From contig JAFDYY010000013.1 in NCBI GenBank assembly GCA_018267195.1, positions 1 to 61,241 on the forward strand: a DNA stretch of 61,241 bases, read 5' to 3'. The translations under genes were made by a program, and so were the position numbers. Positions 1 to 9,527 of this stretch are shown here, one piece after another. Each line of letters starts with the position of its first letter. The stretch's first letter is position 1. The notes below the pieces were generated by a model, which saw only the letters and a program-made list of their open reading frames with translations, had not been told where the DNA came from and did not search any database. The stretch is from Bacteroidota bacterium. GTDB lineage: Bacteria; Bacteroidota; Bacteroidia; Cytophagales; Cyclobacteriaceae.

Positions 1-59
1 CGTTACAGGCACTAACCCAAATTTTTTTTGCGTTTTAATAAGATTTTTGTTCTCTTTGC

Positions 60-67
60 TATCCTTG
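60..67 (+). promoter_or_regulatory. possible -7 element upstream of gldK
   Basis: TATCCTTG is one mismatch from the Bacteroidota -7 consensus TAnnTTTG and lies about 80 bases before the gldK start. No convincing -33 TTTG is found at the usual 19-20 base spacing, so the call rests on the -7 box alone. The rest of bases 1-149 is AT-rich and shows no gene. Confidence 0.22.
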
Positions 68-149
68 ATTTTTAAAAAGAACCAAAAAAAGAATAACTTT
101 CGATTCTGTTCGTTTACAAAGGAGCGGAATTTTTATTTAATTTGACTCT

Positions 150-1268
150 ATGGAAAAAATGGTGAATCGTAAAAATCTATATGGACTCTTCATCGTATTG
201 TGCGGGTTCATTGTTGGCTCTTGCGGCCTGTTGGGCATTGGCAAGAAAAAAGGTGGAGGAGATTCACAAGGCGAACTGGTGGGGCAGTCAACCATTGAAA
301 GACGCCCGGGGTGGGCTCAGGTAATTCCTTACGGCATGGTGCCAATCCCTGCGGGCACGTTTCACATGGGGCAAGCCGATGAAGATCCTGCCTCTACTCA
401 AATCAACTTCAACAAACAAGTTACCATCGGCCCGTTTTTTATGGATGAAACGGAAATCACCAATGATGAATACCTGCAGTTTACCACTTCTTATTTAAGC
501 GGCCAGGGAGCCCCGCCCGAGATGCCTCAGGTGTCAACACAAGATTTTAAAGCTAAATATTACCCCGATACAACGGTGTGGATGAGAGACTTTACCCACC
601 ACATGGGCGATCCGTTGGTAGATTATTATTGGCAACATCCGGGTTATAAGGATTATCCGGTAGTAGGGATAAACTGGGAAGCAGCCCGATTTTTTGGAGA
701 GTGGAGAACGAAATTTTTAAATAACTGGCGTCAGGTAAACGGAGGCCAACCTTCTATGCCGGCTTTCCGCCTGCCCTCTGAAGCGGAGTGGGAATATGCC
801 GCCCGGGGCGGACGCGACATGGCCAAATACCCTTGGGGCAACCCGTATATCCGAAACTCAAAAGGATGTATGCTAGCCAATTTTAAACCGGGCCGGGGTA
901 ATTATTATGACGATGGCTTTGCTTACACTTCACCGGTAGGCATTTATTTCCCTAATGATTATGGGTTGGTAGATATGGCCGGAAACGTTTCGGAGTGGTG
1001 CTTAGATGATTTTTACCCTGCTTCTGTACCCACCGTGTGGGATCTTAACCCGCAATTTATTGACAAAGCGGCTTACGATAAAGACGGAAAATCGAAAGAG
1101 AAATATAACGCCAGAAAAGTAATCCGTGGCGGATCGTGGAAAGATGTGGCTTACTTTTTGGAGACCGGCACGCGCACGTACGAATACAAAGACTCAACCC
1201 GGGCTTACATTGGCTTCCGTTGCGCCATGACTAACCTGGGAAGATCATCCGGATCCGAATTTCAATAA
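150..1268 (+). CDS. gldK: GldK/PorK, T9SS ring lipoprotein
   Basis: Outer-membrane lipoprotein that forms, with GldN, the periplasmic ring of the type IX secretion and gliding machinery. The N-terminus has a hydrophobic stretch ending in a lipobox (VGSC, Cys25) followed by a flexible Gly/Lys/Ser segment. The rest is a formylglycine-generating-enzyme-like (sulfatase-modifying factor) domain, with hallmark pieces such as GNVSEWCLDDF and RGGSWKD near the end; in GldK this fold is structural rather than enzymatic. A second ATG three codons downstream could be the true start. It is the first gene of the gldKLMN operon, and gene order and length (372 aa) match the family. Confidence 0.95.
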   Translation: MEKMVNRKNLYGLFIVLCGFIVGSCGLLGIGKKKGGGDSQGELVGQSTIERRPGWAQVIPYGMVPIPAGTFHMGQADEDPASTQINFNKQVTIGPFFMDETEITNDEYLQFTTSYLSGQGAPPEMPQVSTQDFKAKYYPDTTVWMRDFTHHMGDPLVDYYWQHPGYKDYPVVGINWEAARFFGEWRTKFLNNWRQVNGGQPSMPAFRLPSEAEWEYAARGGRDMAKYPWGNPYIRNSKGCMLANFKPGRGNYYDDGFAYTSPVGIYFPNDYGLVDMAGNVSEWCLDDFYPASVPTVWDLNPQFIDKAAYDKDGKSKEKYNARKVIRGGSWKDVAYFLETGTRTYEYKDSTRAYIGFRCAMTNLGRSSGSEFQ

Positions 1269-1328
1269 TTAAAAACTTGAAGTATATTTAAAAAAAAAAA
1301 ACAGACTAAACCTAAATCCCTACGAACC

Positions 1329-2150
1329 ATGGCAAACAAAAAAGGAGGTTTCTCTACGCTACTCTATGAAACAATAATGCCTAAGATTTATGGCATTGGT
1401 GCATCAGTTGTAATTGTTGGTGCATTGTTTAAAATCCAACACTGGAACGGAGCTAACGAAATGTTGATTATAGGTCTTTCTACGGAAGCAATCATCTTCT
1501 TCCTTAGTGCTTTTGAACCTAAACACGCAGAGGTAGATTGGAGCAAAGTATATCCTGAGTTGGCCGAAGATTTTGAAGGCCCTGCCACTCCTACCGCTAC
1601 CCGTATCAGCAATAAGCCAACTGGCGATTCTCCTTTATTGAAAATTGATGAAATGCTGAAGACAGCCAAAGTAGATCAAAACTTGTTAGATAACTTAGGC
1701 AAGGGATTGACCAACTTAGCCACTTCGGCATCGCAAATGAATAGTCTCTCTAATGCCGCAGTAGCTACCAACGAGTATGCCAAAAATGTACAGGCGGCAT
1801 CAACTGCCCTTACCGAAATGAACAAATCGTATGGTGTTGCCATGGGAGCCGTAAAAGCCATGTCCGATGCTTCTAAAGATACCAGCGAGTACCACAAACA
1901 AGTACAGGCCGTAACTAAAAATCTGGCTTCTTTAAATGCAGTTTATGAAATGGAATTGAAAGATGCGGATTCTCATGCTAAGAACATGAACAAGTTCTAC
2001 GAAAGTCTCACTGGCGCTATGCAAGGTCTGTCTAAAGTAGGAGATAACACAGCTAAGTTTACTTCTGAGCTCGGAAGCCTGACCAATAACCTTACTGCTT
2101 TAAACAAAGTTTATGGCAGCATGCTAACCGCCATGAAAGGCGGCCAGTAA
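1329..2150 (+). CDS. gldL: GldL/PorL, T9SS motor protein
   Basis: Inner-membrane partner of GldM in the proton-driven T9SS/gliding motor. Two hydrophobic segments lie near the N-terminus (about residues 14-32 and 41-62), the first followed by the conserved short stretch KIQHWNGANEM. The remaining about 200 residues are a cytoplasmic, Ala/Ser-rich helical region with repeated LTxLNxxY-type heptads (three related blocks around residues 155-265), consistent with coiled coil. It sits 60 bases after gldK and 62 bases before gldM on the same strand. Length 273 aa is normal for the family. Confidence 0.95.
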   Translation: MANKKGGFSTLLYETIMPKIYGIGASVVIVGALFKIQHWNGANEMLIIGLSTEAIIFFLSAFEPKHAEVDWSKVYPELAEDFEGPATPTATRISNKPTGDSPLLKIDEMLKTAKVDQNLLDNLGKGLTNLATSASQMNSLSNAAVATNEYAKNVQAASTALTEMNKSYGVAMGAVKAMSDASKDTSEYHKQVQAVTKNLASLNAVYEMELKDADSHAKNMNKFYESLTGAMQGLSKVGDNTAKFTSELGSLTNNLTALNKVYGSMLTAMKGGQ

Positions 2151-2212
2151 TGGTTCCCACAGATTATTTTAGTATATAAAAAGATATAGTTCACCCATAA
2201 AAACACATAACC

Positions 2213-3790
2213 ATGGCAGGTGGTAAGGAAACCCCGAGGCAAAAGATGATTGGCATGATGTACTTAGTGCTCACCGCCCTTTTGGCGTTGAACGTAAGCA
2301 GTGCCATTCTCGAAAAATTTGCCATCGTAAATACAACATTAGAAGGGTTGGTGGATGAAGATAAAACGAAGAGTGAAGCAAAACTGGCAGCGATTGAAAA
2401 ATCGACCAGTGCAGACCCTAAGGTTTTAGAGGCAATTGACCGGGCTAAGAAAGTTCGCGAGCTTTCTAAAACAATGGTTGATTATTTGGATGGCGTAAAA
2501 AAAGAAATTAAAACCAGTTCCGATAAAAAAATACTGGAAGGCGAAGACTTAGTGGCAAATACTAACAACGCTGAAGAAGTAATGCTGAACGAAACCCGGC
2601 CAACCGGTAAAGAGTATGAGAAAAGGCTGAAAGATTATGTAAAATCGCTTAATGATTTAATGAAGTTGAAAAAACCTTTTGAGAAGTTGAATAAAAAGGC
2701 TGAAGACTTCGCTGAATTTAAAAACAACTCACACCAAACCTCTAAGAATTTTCTGGAGTTCTCATTTGAAGGAACCCCCACCATGGCAGCCGTTGCCATT
2801 GTGAGCCAAATGCAAACGGAAGTATTGGAATATGAGGCGGCTGCCTTAGATACGTTAAATAAAATCACCAAAGGCGTAGTGTACGAAGTAGATCAATTAG
2901 TTCCCATGGTGCAGGCGGAAACTAATTCTGTTGTAGCCGGAAATTATTATGAAGGCGATCTGTTTGTAGCCGGTGCAGCATCAGGCGCAGCGCCCGAGAT
3001 GTTTAAAGACGGACAGAAGTTGCAGTTGGAAGACAAAGATGTAGGCTTGTCATCAAAGGTTAAAATGGGTAAGATTAAGTTTATGGCATCGGCTAGCAAT
3101 TATGTGGATGGCATTGCTAAGATGTCGTATAAGGTAAAGATTAATCTGCAAGGCCGCCCTCCAATGGATCGCATTATCGATTACAAAGTAATTAAACCGG
3201 TGGCTGTTTTTGGTTCTGCGGCTGCGGCTACCTTATATAGAGATTGCGGCACGGAAGTACAGGTAAGCATACAAGGGCTTACCGACCTTTCTTCATTGGA
3301 TTTGTCTATACCGGCTGAGCAAGGTAAATCCTACAAATTGGCACCGGGCAAATTTGCGATCTTACCCACACGGGCACAGTGTAATGTTACCGTTCTTTTA
3401 GGCGGACAATCTATCGGCTTACAGAAATTTGAAACGCAGGATGCTCCGATGCCGATAGCCAAATTAATGGCCGGCCCCAATACCATAGATGTGGCCAAAG
3501 GTGCGCCAGCCGGCACAGCTTCGTTGCGCATTGAACCGGAAATTATTGACCAGATTTTTGCTAAAAACAATAATAAGGATAACAAGTATTTCGTGTCCGG
3601 CTTGGTGTTGCAAATTAATGGGGGTTCACCGATTACAATAAGATCAGGAACGATTCCGTTAAGTCAATATAATTTAAGAAAAGGCGATAACGTATCGGTT
3701 TCACAAGTACAGGTACAACGCCCGTCTTATGATGGTTCGACCAAACAAGTGAACGGGTCGAAGATGAATGTTAACTTTAGAATTAATTAA
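2213..3790 (+). CDS. gldM: GldM/PorM, T9SS motor protein
   Basis: Periplasm-spanning motor component that links the GldL stator in the inner membrane to the GldK/GldN ring. The N-terminus carries the typical GldM opening (GGKETPRQKMIGMMYLVLTALLALNVS) with one transmembrane helix at about residues 13-33. A long helical domain rich in Lys/Glu follows, then several Ig-like beta domains in the C-terminal half. The family length is about 515-525 aa and this gene is 525 aa. It lies between gldL and gldN and is probably cotranscribed with both. Confidence 0.95.
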   Translation: MAGGKETPRQKMIGMMYLVLTALLALNVSSAILEKFAIVNTTLEGLVDEDKTKSEAKLAAIEKSTSADPKVLEAIDRAKKVRELSKTMVDYLDGVKKEIKTSSDKKILEGEDLVANTNNAEEVMLNETRPTGKEYEKRLKDYVKSLNDLMKLKKPFEKLNKKAEDFAEFKNNSHQTSKNFLEFSFEGTPTMAAVAIVSQMQTEVLEYEAAALDTLNKITKGVVYEVDQLVPMVQAETNSVVAGNYYEGDLFVAGAASGAAPEMFKDGQKLQLEDKDVGLSSKVKMGKIKFMASASNYVDGIAKMSYKVKINLQGRPPMDRIIDYKVIKPVAVFGSAAAATLYRDCGTEVQVSIQGLTDLSSLDLSIPAEQGKSYKLAPGKFAILPTRAQCNVTVLLGGQSIGLQKFETQDAPMPIAKLMAGPNTIDVAKGAPAGTASLRIEPEIIDQIFAKNNNKDNKYFVSGLVLQINGGSPITIRSGTIPLSQYNLRKGDNVSVSQVQVQRPSYDGSTKQVNGSKMNVNFRIN

Positions 3791-3797
3791 TTTATAA

Positions 3798-4766
3798 ATG
3801 AAAGCTGTTTCGTTTATTTCATGTTGTCTGTTGTTGGCAGGGAGTGCAGCGGCACAAGACACCATTTCAAACCCGAACTCCATAGAGCGGATTCCTTACT
3901 ATGAACAGTTATACCGTTTCAGGGTAAGCCGGGTAATTGATTTAGACGAAAAAATTAATGCCGGATTTAATTCCAGGAAATCTCCTATTTCAAAATTGAT
4001 TCTTGATTTATTAGCTGAAGGTAAGCTGCACACCTTTGGCAGTAACACGGGAGATCCGGCTGATTTTCGTGAGCCGGTAGCCGACACCACCGCTTTAAAT
4101 ATGGGTACAAACTATGTGCGTTCGGATACGCAGGGAGACTGGAGTGGTTTGAAAGCCTATTTAGCTGGCGATAAAGTTATTTACCCGGGTGATGATGGCC
4201 AATCGCATGCGTTTCGTCTCAGAAATAATATTGATGCTCCAACTAAAGGCGCCCAGCCTAATCCTAATCCGCTTACAAACTCGGCTAATTGGGAAGATTT
4301 AGGCCCGATGAATGTAACACTCAATGCACAAAATATCGTTGGTCTTGAGCTAATTGAAGATGTTATTTTTGATAAGAGAAGATCGCGTCTTTATTATGAT
4401 ATTTTAGCGCTCGGTATCGTATTAGAAGATCCGAACAACGCTTCAGAAAAATTGGCCTATCGCTTTTACATCTCCTATAAGGAGTTAGCCAAAGAGATTA
4501 ACCGCATTGCACACAGTAAAGATTTAATACAACGCCAGCGGGTTCTTTGGCAAAACCGGTATAATCCTTCTGAGGGGAAAACATTTGTAGATGCTTTTAA
4601 GTTGAGACTTTTCCATGGCGTTATTAGAAAAGTAGAAAACCCTGATGACGCTACGATACAAGCCATTTTTGCCAATAACGGCCGCTCTTATTCTGAATCC
4701 GTATTTGCCCGATGGGAAGAAGAAATGACCCTGATGGAGAAGGAACATAACCTTTGGGAATATTAG
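3798..4766 (+). CDS. gldN: GldN/PorN, T9SS ring protein
   Basis: Periplasmic protein that completes the GldK/GldN ring of the type IX secretion system. A signal peptide is visible (hydrophobic residues 4-18, cleavage after SAAAQ). The mature part begins with the family-typical PYYEQLYRFRVSRVIDLDEKIN segment and continues with the conserved region around DVIFDKRRSRLYYDIL. Only 7 bases separate it from the gldM stop. A strong terminator follows, so this is the last gene of the operon. Length (322 aa) is usual. Confidence 0.94.
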   Translation: MKAVSFISCCLLLAGSAAAQDTISNPNSIERIPYYEQLYRFRVSRVIDLDEKINAGFNSRKSPISKLILDLLAEGKLHTFGSNTGDPADFREPVADTTALNMGTNYVRSDTQGDWSGLKAYLAGDKVIYPGDDGQSHAFRLRNNIDAPTKGAQPNPNPLTNSANWEDLGPMNVTLNAQNIVGLELIEDVIFDKRRSRLYYDILALGIVLEDPNNASEKLAYRFYISYKELAKEINRIAHSKDLIQRQRVLWQNRYNPSEGKTFVDAFKLRLFHGVIRKVENPDDATIQAIFANNGRSYSESVFARWEEEMTLMEKEHNLWEY

Positions 4767-4787
4767 AATAGCATAAAGTATTTTATA

Positions 4788-4814
4788 AAGGCTTCCGTTT
4801 GGAAGCCTTTTTTA
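4788..4814 (+). terminator. intrinsic terminator of the gldKLMN operon
   Basis: A perfect 10-bp stem (AAAGGCTTCC with GGAAGCCTTT) closes a GTTT loop and is followed by a T run. It lies 22 bases after the gldN stop and before the opposing DUF4286 gene. The stem is symmetric enough to serve both strands, but the T run favours the plus strand. Confidence 0.9.
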
Positions 4815-4826
4815 TTGATAGCGTTT

Positions 4827-5132
4827 TTACATTTCTTGTAAAAGGGTATTAAAAACTACATGCCTGTCTTTAAACTTAGCACGATGTTCTTCCACTAAAA
4901 TTTTGCCTTCGTTGTTGAGGTAGTAAACAATTTTTTCAATGGAATCGCAATGGTATTGAATGTTATAAGAAACTGAATTTTCGTCTTCGTGGGTAAGAAT
5001 TTTATACAGTTTATATTCAGAAAAAACATCAAGACCCATTACTTTTTTAAAATACAATTGGGTCATCCACAGAAGCCACTCCTGTTCCACCTCCTTATCT
5101 ATTCCTACCGTTACGCTGTATATAAACTTCAC
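4827..5132 (-). CDS. DUF4286 family small protein
   Basis: Protein of 101 residues resembling DUF4286 proteins of Bacteroidota, recognised from the opening MKFIYSVTVGIDKEVEQEWLLWM and the later YNIQYHCDS block. These short alpha/beta proteins look like ferredoxin-fold dimers; no function is established. Its start overlaps the stop of the upstream saccharopine-dehydrogenase-like gene by four bases (ATGA), so the two are probably translated together. It is the last gene of a long minus-strand run beginning near gltX, and it converges with gldN across a terminator. Confidence 0.75.
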   Translation of the reverse strand: MKFIYSVTVGIDKEVEQEWLLWMTQLYFKKVMGLDVFSEYKLYKILTHEDENSVSYNIQYHCDSIEKIVYYLNNEGKILVEEHRAKFKDRHVVFNTLLQEM

Positions 5133-6346
5133 TCAGGTTGTGTTACATAATCTTGTAAATAGGAAAAGTAGGATGTTAAGTGCCCATCCTTAGCAATCGT
5201 GGCCCGCTCTATTACTTTTTCAGTATCATCGCCCAGCAAAGGTCGGATTATTTTATCAATCAGGTCGCGGCCAAACTCTTCTGATGCACTTCTGGGTAAT
5301 TCGCAAGGCAGATTATCAACGGCCATGACCGTAATGTTTTTTTCGTTGGATAGAGGCTCTTCTACTTTTTCTTCGACTGGGTTGAAATCATAGATTGGAT
5401 TGGGGATTGAGCTTGGCTTTTTTGTGCACGGAACAGACCCGTCTATATCGCAAGTAATGTCGGCTACTACCTTCATCTTGAATTTTGGGTGCTTCATGTC
5501 TTCTATAGTAAAAAGCTTAGGTGCTTTTGGGTTCCAGTAGGCACCTGCTAAGAGAATATCAGCCACTTTAGAAAACTTTAGAAAATCTGAACGGTAGCGA
5601 TCCGGGTGCAGGTGGAACTCATCCCGGCTGAAGATCCCTCCTTCTTTTCGGGTATGGTAATCAGCGCTGCTCAATTGAACATAGACCGGCTCATTAAATT
5701 CATTGGCTAAAAATTCATCCGGGTTAACCTTTCTTATTCCGACTGTATCTAATGTTTCCATGACTCCTTTCCCTACCCTACCCGCTCCGGTCAGTACAAT
5801 TTTTATGGGGGGTAATATCACTTTCCGTAGTTCAATTTTCAGATCGTTAATATCAAAACACTCGTATGCTCTGCGTAACTTAAATTGGTTATACCGGTTT
5901 CCATACACCCAGAGTCCATTGTAGGCACCCACGATGCCGGCATACCGGCCAAAGGCCACCAGGCGGTTCCCCTGCGTGTCTTTCAGTGCTTCATAATCAA
6001 TGAGGGTTATCTTTTTGCGAAGCGCCTCTTGTAACAGACCTCGATTGTAAGGCTGTTTTTTAATGGTGTGCGAAAAAAACAAATAGGTTTTGCCCTCGAT
6101 CAAATTTTTAGGGGGAACCTCTTTTATGCCCATTAAAATTTCGCAAGGCGATACCTCGCCCATGGAAATTCCAAGATTCTGATATTCCGAATTTTTAAAA
6201 GCCCTGACTTCGCTGGGCTCGCAAATTATTTTTACTTGGGGAAACCGTTGCTCAATTTCATAAGCTTGTTGCGGAGTAAACGCTACACGCTTATCGGGCG
6301 GAATTTTCCCTTCGCGTATTAATCCGATCTTAGTGATTTGCTTCAT
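5129..6346 (-). CDS. saccharopine dehydrogenase-like NAD(P)-binding oxidoreductase
   Basis: Member of the alanine dehydrogenase/saccharopine dehydrogenase fold group (405 aa). The N-terminal half has the REGKIPPDKRVAFTP segment and the FFSHTIKKQPYN block typical of lysine-forming saccharopine dehydrogenases (LYS1/LKR type). The second half holds a Rossmann motif TGAGRVGKG (about residues 186-194) and a downstream VADITCDIDGS segment also seen in the family. A role in lysine metabolism, using NAD(H), is therefore likely, although the direction and exact substrate cannot be read from sequence. The gene overlaps its neighbours by one base (AIM24-like, upstream) and four bases (DUF4286, downstream). 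Confidence 0.78.
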   Translation of the reverse strand: MKQITKIGLIREGKIPPDKRVAFTPQQAYEIEQRFPQVKIICEPSEVRAFKNSEYQNLGISMGEVSPCEILMGIKEVPPKNLIEGKTYLFFSHTIKKQPYNRGLLQEALRKKITLIDYEALKDTQGNRLVAFGRYAGIVGAYNGLWVYGNRYNQFKLRRAYECFDINDLKIELRKVILPPIKIVLTGAGRVGKGVMETLDTVGIRKVNPDEFLANEFNEPVYVQLSSADYHTRKEGGIFSRDEFHLHPDRYRSDFLKFSKVADILLAGAYWNPKAPKLFTIEDMKHPKFKMKVVADITCDIDGSVPCTKKPSSIPNPIYDFNPVEEKVEEPLSNEKNITVMAVDNLPCELPRSASEEFGRDLIDKIIRPLLGDDTEKVIERATIAKDGHLTSYFSYLQDYVTQPE

Positions 6347-7119
6347 TAACTTTCAAATAGACCCCCAAGCATAGAACTGGATTCTTTCCGGCTGTTGCTA
6401 CCATATGGAGAGAGAGCTTGTATTAATTTCCGAATGGGCATGGATTGCAGCCATACACGCCCCGTTCCACGAAGGGTAGCTAAAAATATGCCTTCCCCAC
6501 CAAAAACCATAGATTTTAAACTACCTACCGATTCTACATCAAAATCTATTTGCGATTCAAAAGCCACTACGCAGCCTGTATCTACCCGTAGCGTTTCATT
6601 ATTTAACTCACGTTCAATTACGGTGCCTCCAGCGTGAACAAAAGCTTTTCCATCTCCTTGAAGCTTTTCCAGGATAAACCCTTCGCCCCCCACTAAACCA
6701 GACCCTATTTTACGATTGAAAAAAATAGAGAGCTGGGTGCCATAAGCAGCACATAAAAAACCGTCTTTTTGAACAATTAATTCTTGCCCCGGACATCTGG
6801 AAAGCTCTACCGGAATGACTGTGCCGGGATAAGGTGCCGAGAACCCCACTTTAGCTTTTTTGTTGCCCCGGTTGGTGAAGTGTGTCATAAACAATGACTC
6901 GCCCATGAGGAGCCGGCTTCCGGCCGAGAATAGTTTATCGAACAAACCCTGGTTGGGATTAGACCCATCGCCCATTTTGGTTTCAAAAACGATTCCGTCT
7001 TCCATAAATAGCATGGCACCGGCTTCGGCAATAACCGTTTCCAATGGGTCGAGCTCTACTTCCACAATTTGTATGCTCTCTCCTTTAATTTGATAATCGA
7101 TAACGTGCGATGTGGGCAT
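6346..7119 (-). CDS. AIM24/TIGR00266 family protein
   Basis: Protein of 257 residues of the TIGR00266/AIM24 family, beta-rich proteins of unknown biochemical role. Features seen: the [20 protein letters not shown] opening, a glycine-rich middle with [19 protein letters not shown], and the closing [11 protein letters not shown] block. No signal peptide is visible, so it is presumably cytosolic. It sits two bases after the outer-membrane barrel gene and overlaps the dehydrogenase gene by one base, which indicates one transcript. Confidence 0.82.
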   Translation of the reverse strand: MPTSHVIDYQIKGESIQIVEVELDPLETVIAEAGAMLFMEDGIVFETKMGDGSNPNQGLFDKLFSAGSRLLMGESLFMTHFTNRGNKKAKVGFSAPYPGTVIPVELSRCPGQELIVQKDGFLCAAYGTQLSIFFNRKIGSGLVGGEGFILEKLQGDGKAFVHAGGTVIERELNNETLRVDTGCVVAFESQIDFDVESVGSLKSMVFGGEGIFLATLRGTGRVWLQSMPIRKLIQALSPYGSNSRKESSSMLGGLFES

Positions 7120-7121
7120 AT

Positions 7122-7721
7122 TTATTTTTTGTTAATGAAATAATACGTTACACCAAAATTTAATAAGCTACTCCAATTCAAGCCATAAGAATTATTGCTT
7201 CTGGCATCTGATAGATTTTGATAGTGTCCGTAATTTAAACTGCCTAATCCTGCCTGTAGACCCCAGTTGGGGGAAGGAAAAAAAATAAAGCTAGGCCCCA
7301 ATCCCACCCCCAAAGAATAATAGGGAGATTGAGTAGTTTGGTTATTGAATGAATTTATTTGTTCCGTGTTTCCACGATAAAAACTAAGATAGGTACTAAG
7401 AGCCAAGTAGAACTTATCAGATATAAGGAAATATCTGCGTATTGATGGCGTGACGGCAAAAGAGGTACTAAAATTTTTAGAACCGATGAATTCATAATAA
7501 GAACTTGAGTAACTCATCCCTAGGATAACAGCATATTTTTCGTTAAGAAAATAACCCAGACTTGGGCCAATTGAAACTGTATTCTGAGTAAGAAAGCCGT
7601 TTGCATTTCCACTTTGGGTATTGAAGCCAAAACTTCCACTGATAAACTTGTCGCCTTTATTAAACTGCGCCATTGCAGCAATTGAGAGAAATGATAGAAC
7701 GAAGAGGGCACATTCTTTCAT
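7122..7721 (-). CDS. outer membrane beta-barrel protein
   Basis: Protein of 199 residues with an N-terminal signal peptide (hydrophobic residues 4-16, cleavage near AMAQF) and alternating hydrophobic/polar strands typical of small outer-membrane barrels, including [20 protein letters not shown] and a C-terminal aromatic strand ending in TYYFINKK. It probably belongs to the general OmpW/porin-like group; cargo or partner is unknown. Its start overlaps the stop of the preceding small gene (ATGA), and the AIM24-like gene follows after two bases. Confidence 0.72.
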   Translation of the reverse strand: MKECALFVLSFLSIAAMAQFNKGDKFISGSFGFNTQSGNANGFLTQNTVSIGPSLGYFLNEKYAVILGMSYSSSYYEFIGSKNFSTSFAVTPSIRRYFLISDKFYLALSTYLSFYRGNTEQINSFNNQTTQSPYYSLGVGLGPSFIFFPSPNWGLQAGLGSLNYGHYQNLSDARSNNSYGLNWSSLLNFGVTYYFINKK

Positions 7722-7939
7722 GATTTTTTCTTTTTAGTTTTTTTTATTTTCTGATAATCATCCCGGTTTACCAATTTTTTATCATCCACATTTTCATTCA
7801 GAAAGCGATTCAGTTTTTCAATAGGTAAATTTGATTTTAATTCACCAAAGGTATCAATAGATACTTCAAAACCGCGTAGCTCTTCATGTACCCGCGGTTT
7901 GATGTTTTGTTTGTTTTTACCTGTTTTGTCTTTTGCCAT
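7718..7939 (-). CDS. small basic hypothetical protein
   Basis: A 73-residue, lysine-rich protein with basic ends (KDKTGKNKQN at the start, [10 protein letters not shown] at the end) and a more ordered middle (VHEELRGFEVSIDTFGELKSNLPIEKLNRFL). It is likely real because it is packed between gltX (12 bases upstream) and the barrel gene (four-base ATGA overlap) without leaving non-coding space. The middle resembles short Bacteroidota proteins of unknown role. No function can be assigned; nucleic-acid contact is only a guess from the charge. Confidence 0.65.
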   Translation of the reverse strand: MAKDKTGKNKQNIKPRVHEELRGFEVSIDTFGELKSNLPIEKLNRFLNENVDDKKLVNRDDYQKIKKTKKKKS

Positions 7940-7951
7940 TAGTTATCAAAT

Positions 7952-9478
7952 CTATACGGGAAGAGTGGCCACGGCATATTTTATCCGCTTAATGGTTTCT
8001 TCTTTTCCAAGAATTTCAATAATCATCATTAAATCCGGACCCGAAGCACCTCCTGTTAAAGCAAGGCGCAACGGTTGCATTATTTTTTCGGAAGCAATGC
8101 CTGAGGTTTGAGCCGTTTTCTCAATAGTTTGTTTAACCCCGTTCCCCTCTATGAGGTTAAGTTCCTCTAAGTGATTAATAAATTGGCTGAGAAATTTTAC
8201 CACATCGGCATTCCATTTTTTTGAAACGAGCTGGGGGTCAAACGAAACCGGTGCGAAGAAGAAAATTTTTCCTTGTTCCCAAAAATCCTGAGGAAACGAA
8301 ACCCGCTCTCTTAACGCTTCACATATTTTAATAATTTTTTCAGGCGGGCAGTTTATTTTTTCATGAGCTAAAGAGGGGAGCAAATACTTTGACAGGTCAG
8401 CCCCCGGTTTGGCTTTTAAGTATTGTTGGTTGAACCATTGTGCTTTTTGGATATCGAACCGGGCACCGTGTTTGGCAATTCGCTCTAACGAAAAAGAGGT
8501 AATGAGCTGTGCCATAGAAAATATTTCTTGTTCGGTGCCAGGGTTCCATCCAAGAAAAGCGAGGAAATTGAGCAGGGCTTCGGGGAGGTATCCGCTTTCG
8601 CGAAAGCCTTTAGAAAATTCGTTGGTTCGCGGATCCGTCCAGTTGAGAGGAAAAATTGGGAAGCCGGCTTTGTCGGCATCGCGCTTACTTAATTTCCCGT
8701 TGCCATCGGCTTTGAGCAATAAAGGAAGGTGGGCGAATCTTGGCATTTCTTTTTCCCATCCTAAAAAACGATATAGTAAAACATGCAATGGTGCACTGGG
8801 CAACCACTCTTCACCACGTATAACGTGCGAAATTTTCATGAGGTAGTCGTCCACTACATTGGCCAGGTGGTAGGTAGGCATCCCATCTGATTTCATCAGC
8901 ACTTTGTCATCCATTTGCGAGGAATTAACAATTACTTCTCCCCGGATTAAATCGGTCAGTTGGATTTCTTCATTGGCCGGCACTTTTAGTCGAATAACAT
9001 AGGGTTTGCTATCCGCTATTTTTTTATTTACTTCTTCGGCTGTAAGTGTGAGCGAATTTTTCATTTGCAGGCGCGTGCCACTTCCGTATTGTTGTTCGGA
9101 AGAGTGCTGATTTTTCAGACGTTCGCGCATAGCCTCCAGTTCTTCTTCCGTATCAAATGCATAATAGGCATGGCCCGTGTCAATCAACTGTTTTGCATAT
9201 TTCTGGTATATAGGCTTGCGTTCGCTTTGCCGGTAGGGGGCATGGGGGCCACCTTTTCCTACACCTTCATCTATTTCTATCCCGGCCCATTTTAGTGATT
9301 CTAAAATGTAATTTTCCGCTCCGGGAACAAAGCGGTTTTGGTCGGTGTCTTCAATCCGTAATATCATCGTGCCGCCTTGTTGGCGGGCTAATAAAAAATT
9401 ATAGAGGGCGGTACGTACACCGCCAATATGCAGCGCACCCGTGGGGCTGGGCGCAAAACGAACTCTGACTCCTTTCAT
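7952..9478 (-). CDS. gltX: glutamyl-tRNA synthetase
   Basis: Class I aminoacyl-tRNA synthetase that charges tRNA-Glu in the cytosol. The two signature motifs are present: HIGG at residues 17-20 inside RFAPSPTGALHIGG, and KLSKR at residues 262-266. The IEDTDQNR and DRVRGEEW-like (VIRGEEW) blocks of the Rossmann catalytic domain are also seen, followed by an alpha-helical anticodon-binding domain. Length 508 aa is normal. It heads or lies early in a minus-strand run that continues to the DUF4286 gene. I see nothing to distinguish a discriminating from a non-discriminating enzyme. Confidence 0.97.
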   Translation of the reverse strand: MKGVRVRFAPSPTGALHIGGVRTALYNFLLARQQGGTMILRIEDTDQNRFVPGAENYILESLKWAGIEIDEGVGKGGPHAPYRQSERKPIYQKYAKQLIDTGHAYYAFDTEEELEAMRERLKNQHSSEQQYGSGTRLQMKNSLTLTAEEVNKKIADSKPYVIRLKVPANEEIQLTDLIRGEVIVNSSQMDDKVLMKSDGMPTYHLANVVDDYLMKISHVIRGEEWLPSAPLHVLLYRFLGWEKEMPRFAHLPLLLKADGNGKLSKRDADKAGFPIFPLNWTDPRTNEFSKGFRESGYLPEALLNFLAFLGWNPGTEQEIFSMAQLITSFSLERIAKHGARFDIQKAQWFNQQYLKAKPGADLSKYLLPSLAHEKINCPPEKIIKICEALRERVSFPQDFWEQGKIFFFAPVSFDPQLVSKKWNADVVKFLSQFINHLEELNLIEGNGVKQTIEKTAQTSGIASEKIMQPLRLALTGGASGPDLMMIIEILGKEETIKRIKYAVATLPV

Positions 9479-9527
9479 TTAAAATAATTAAACCTGCAAA
9501 CGAGGATTATCGTTATGATAAAAAAAT

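Noticed and set aside
8409..8846. 145-codon plus-strand open frame
   Set aside because: Antisense to gltX; Ser/Arg-rich without any domain.
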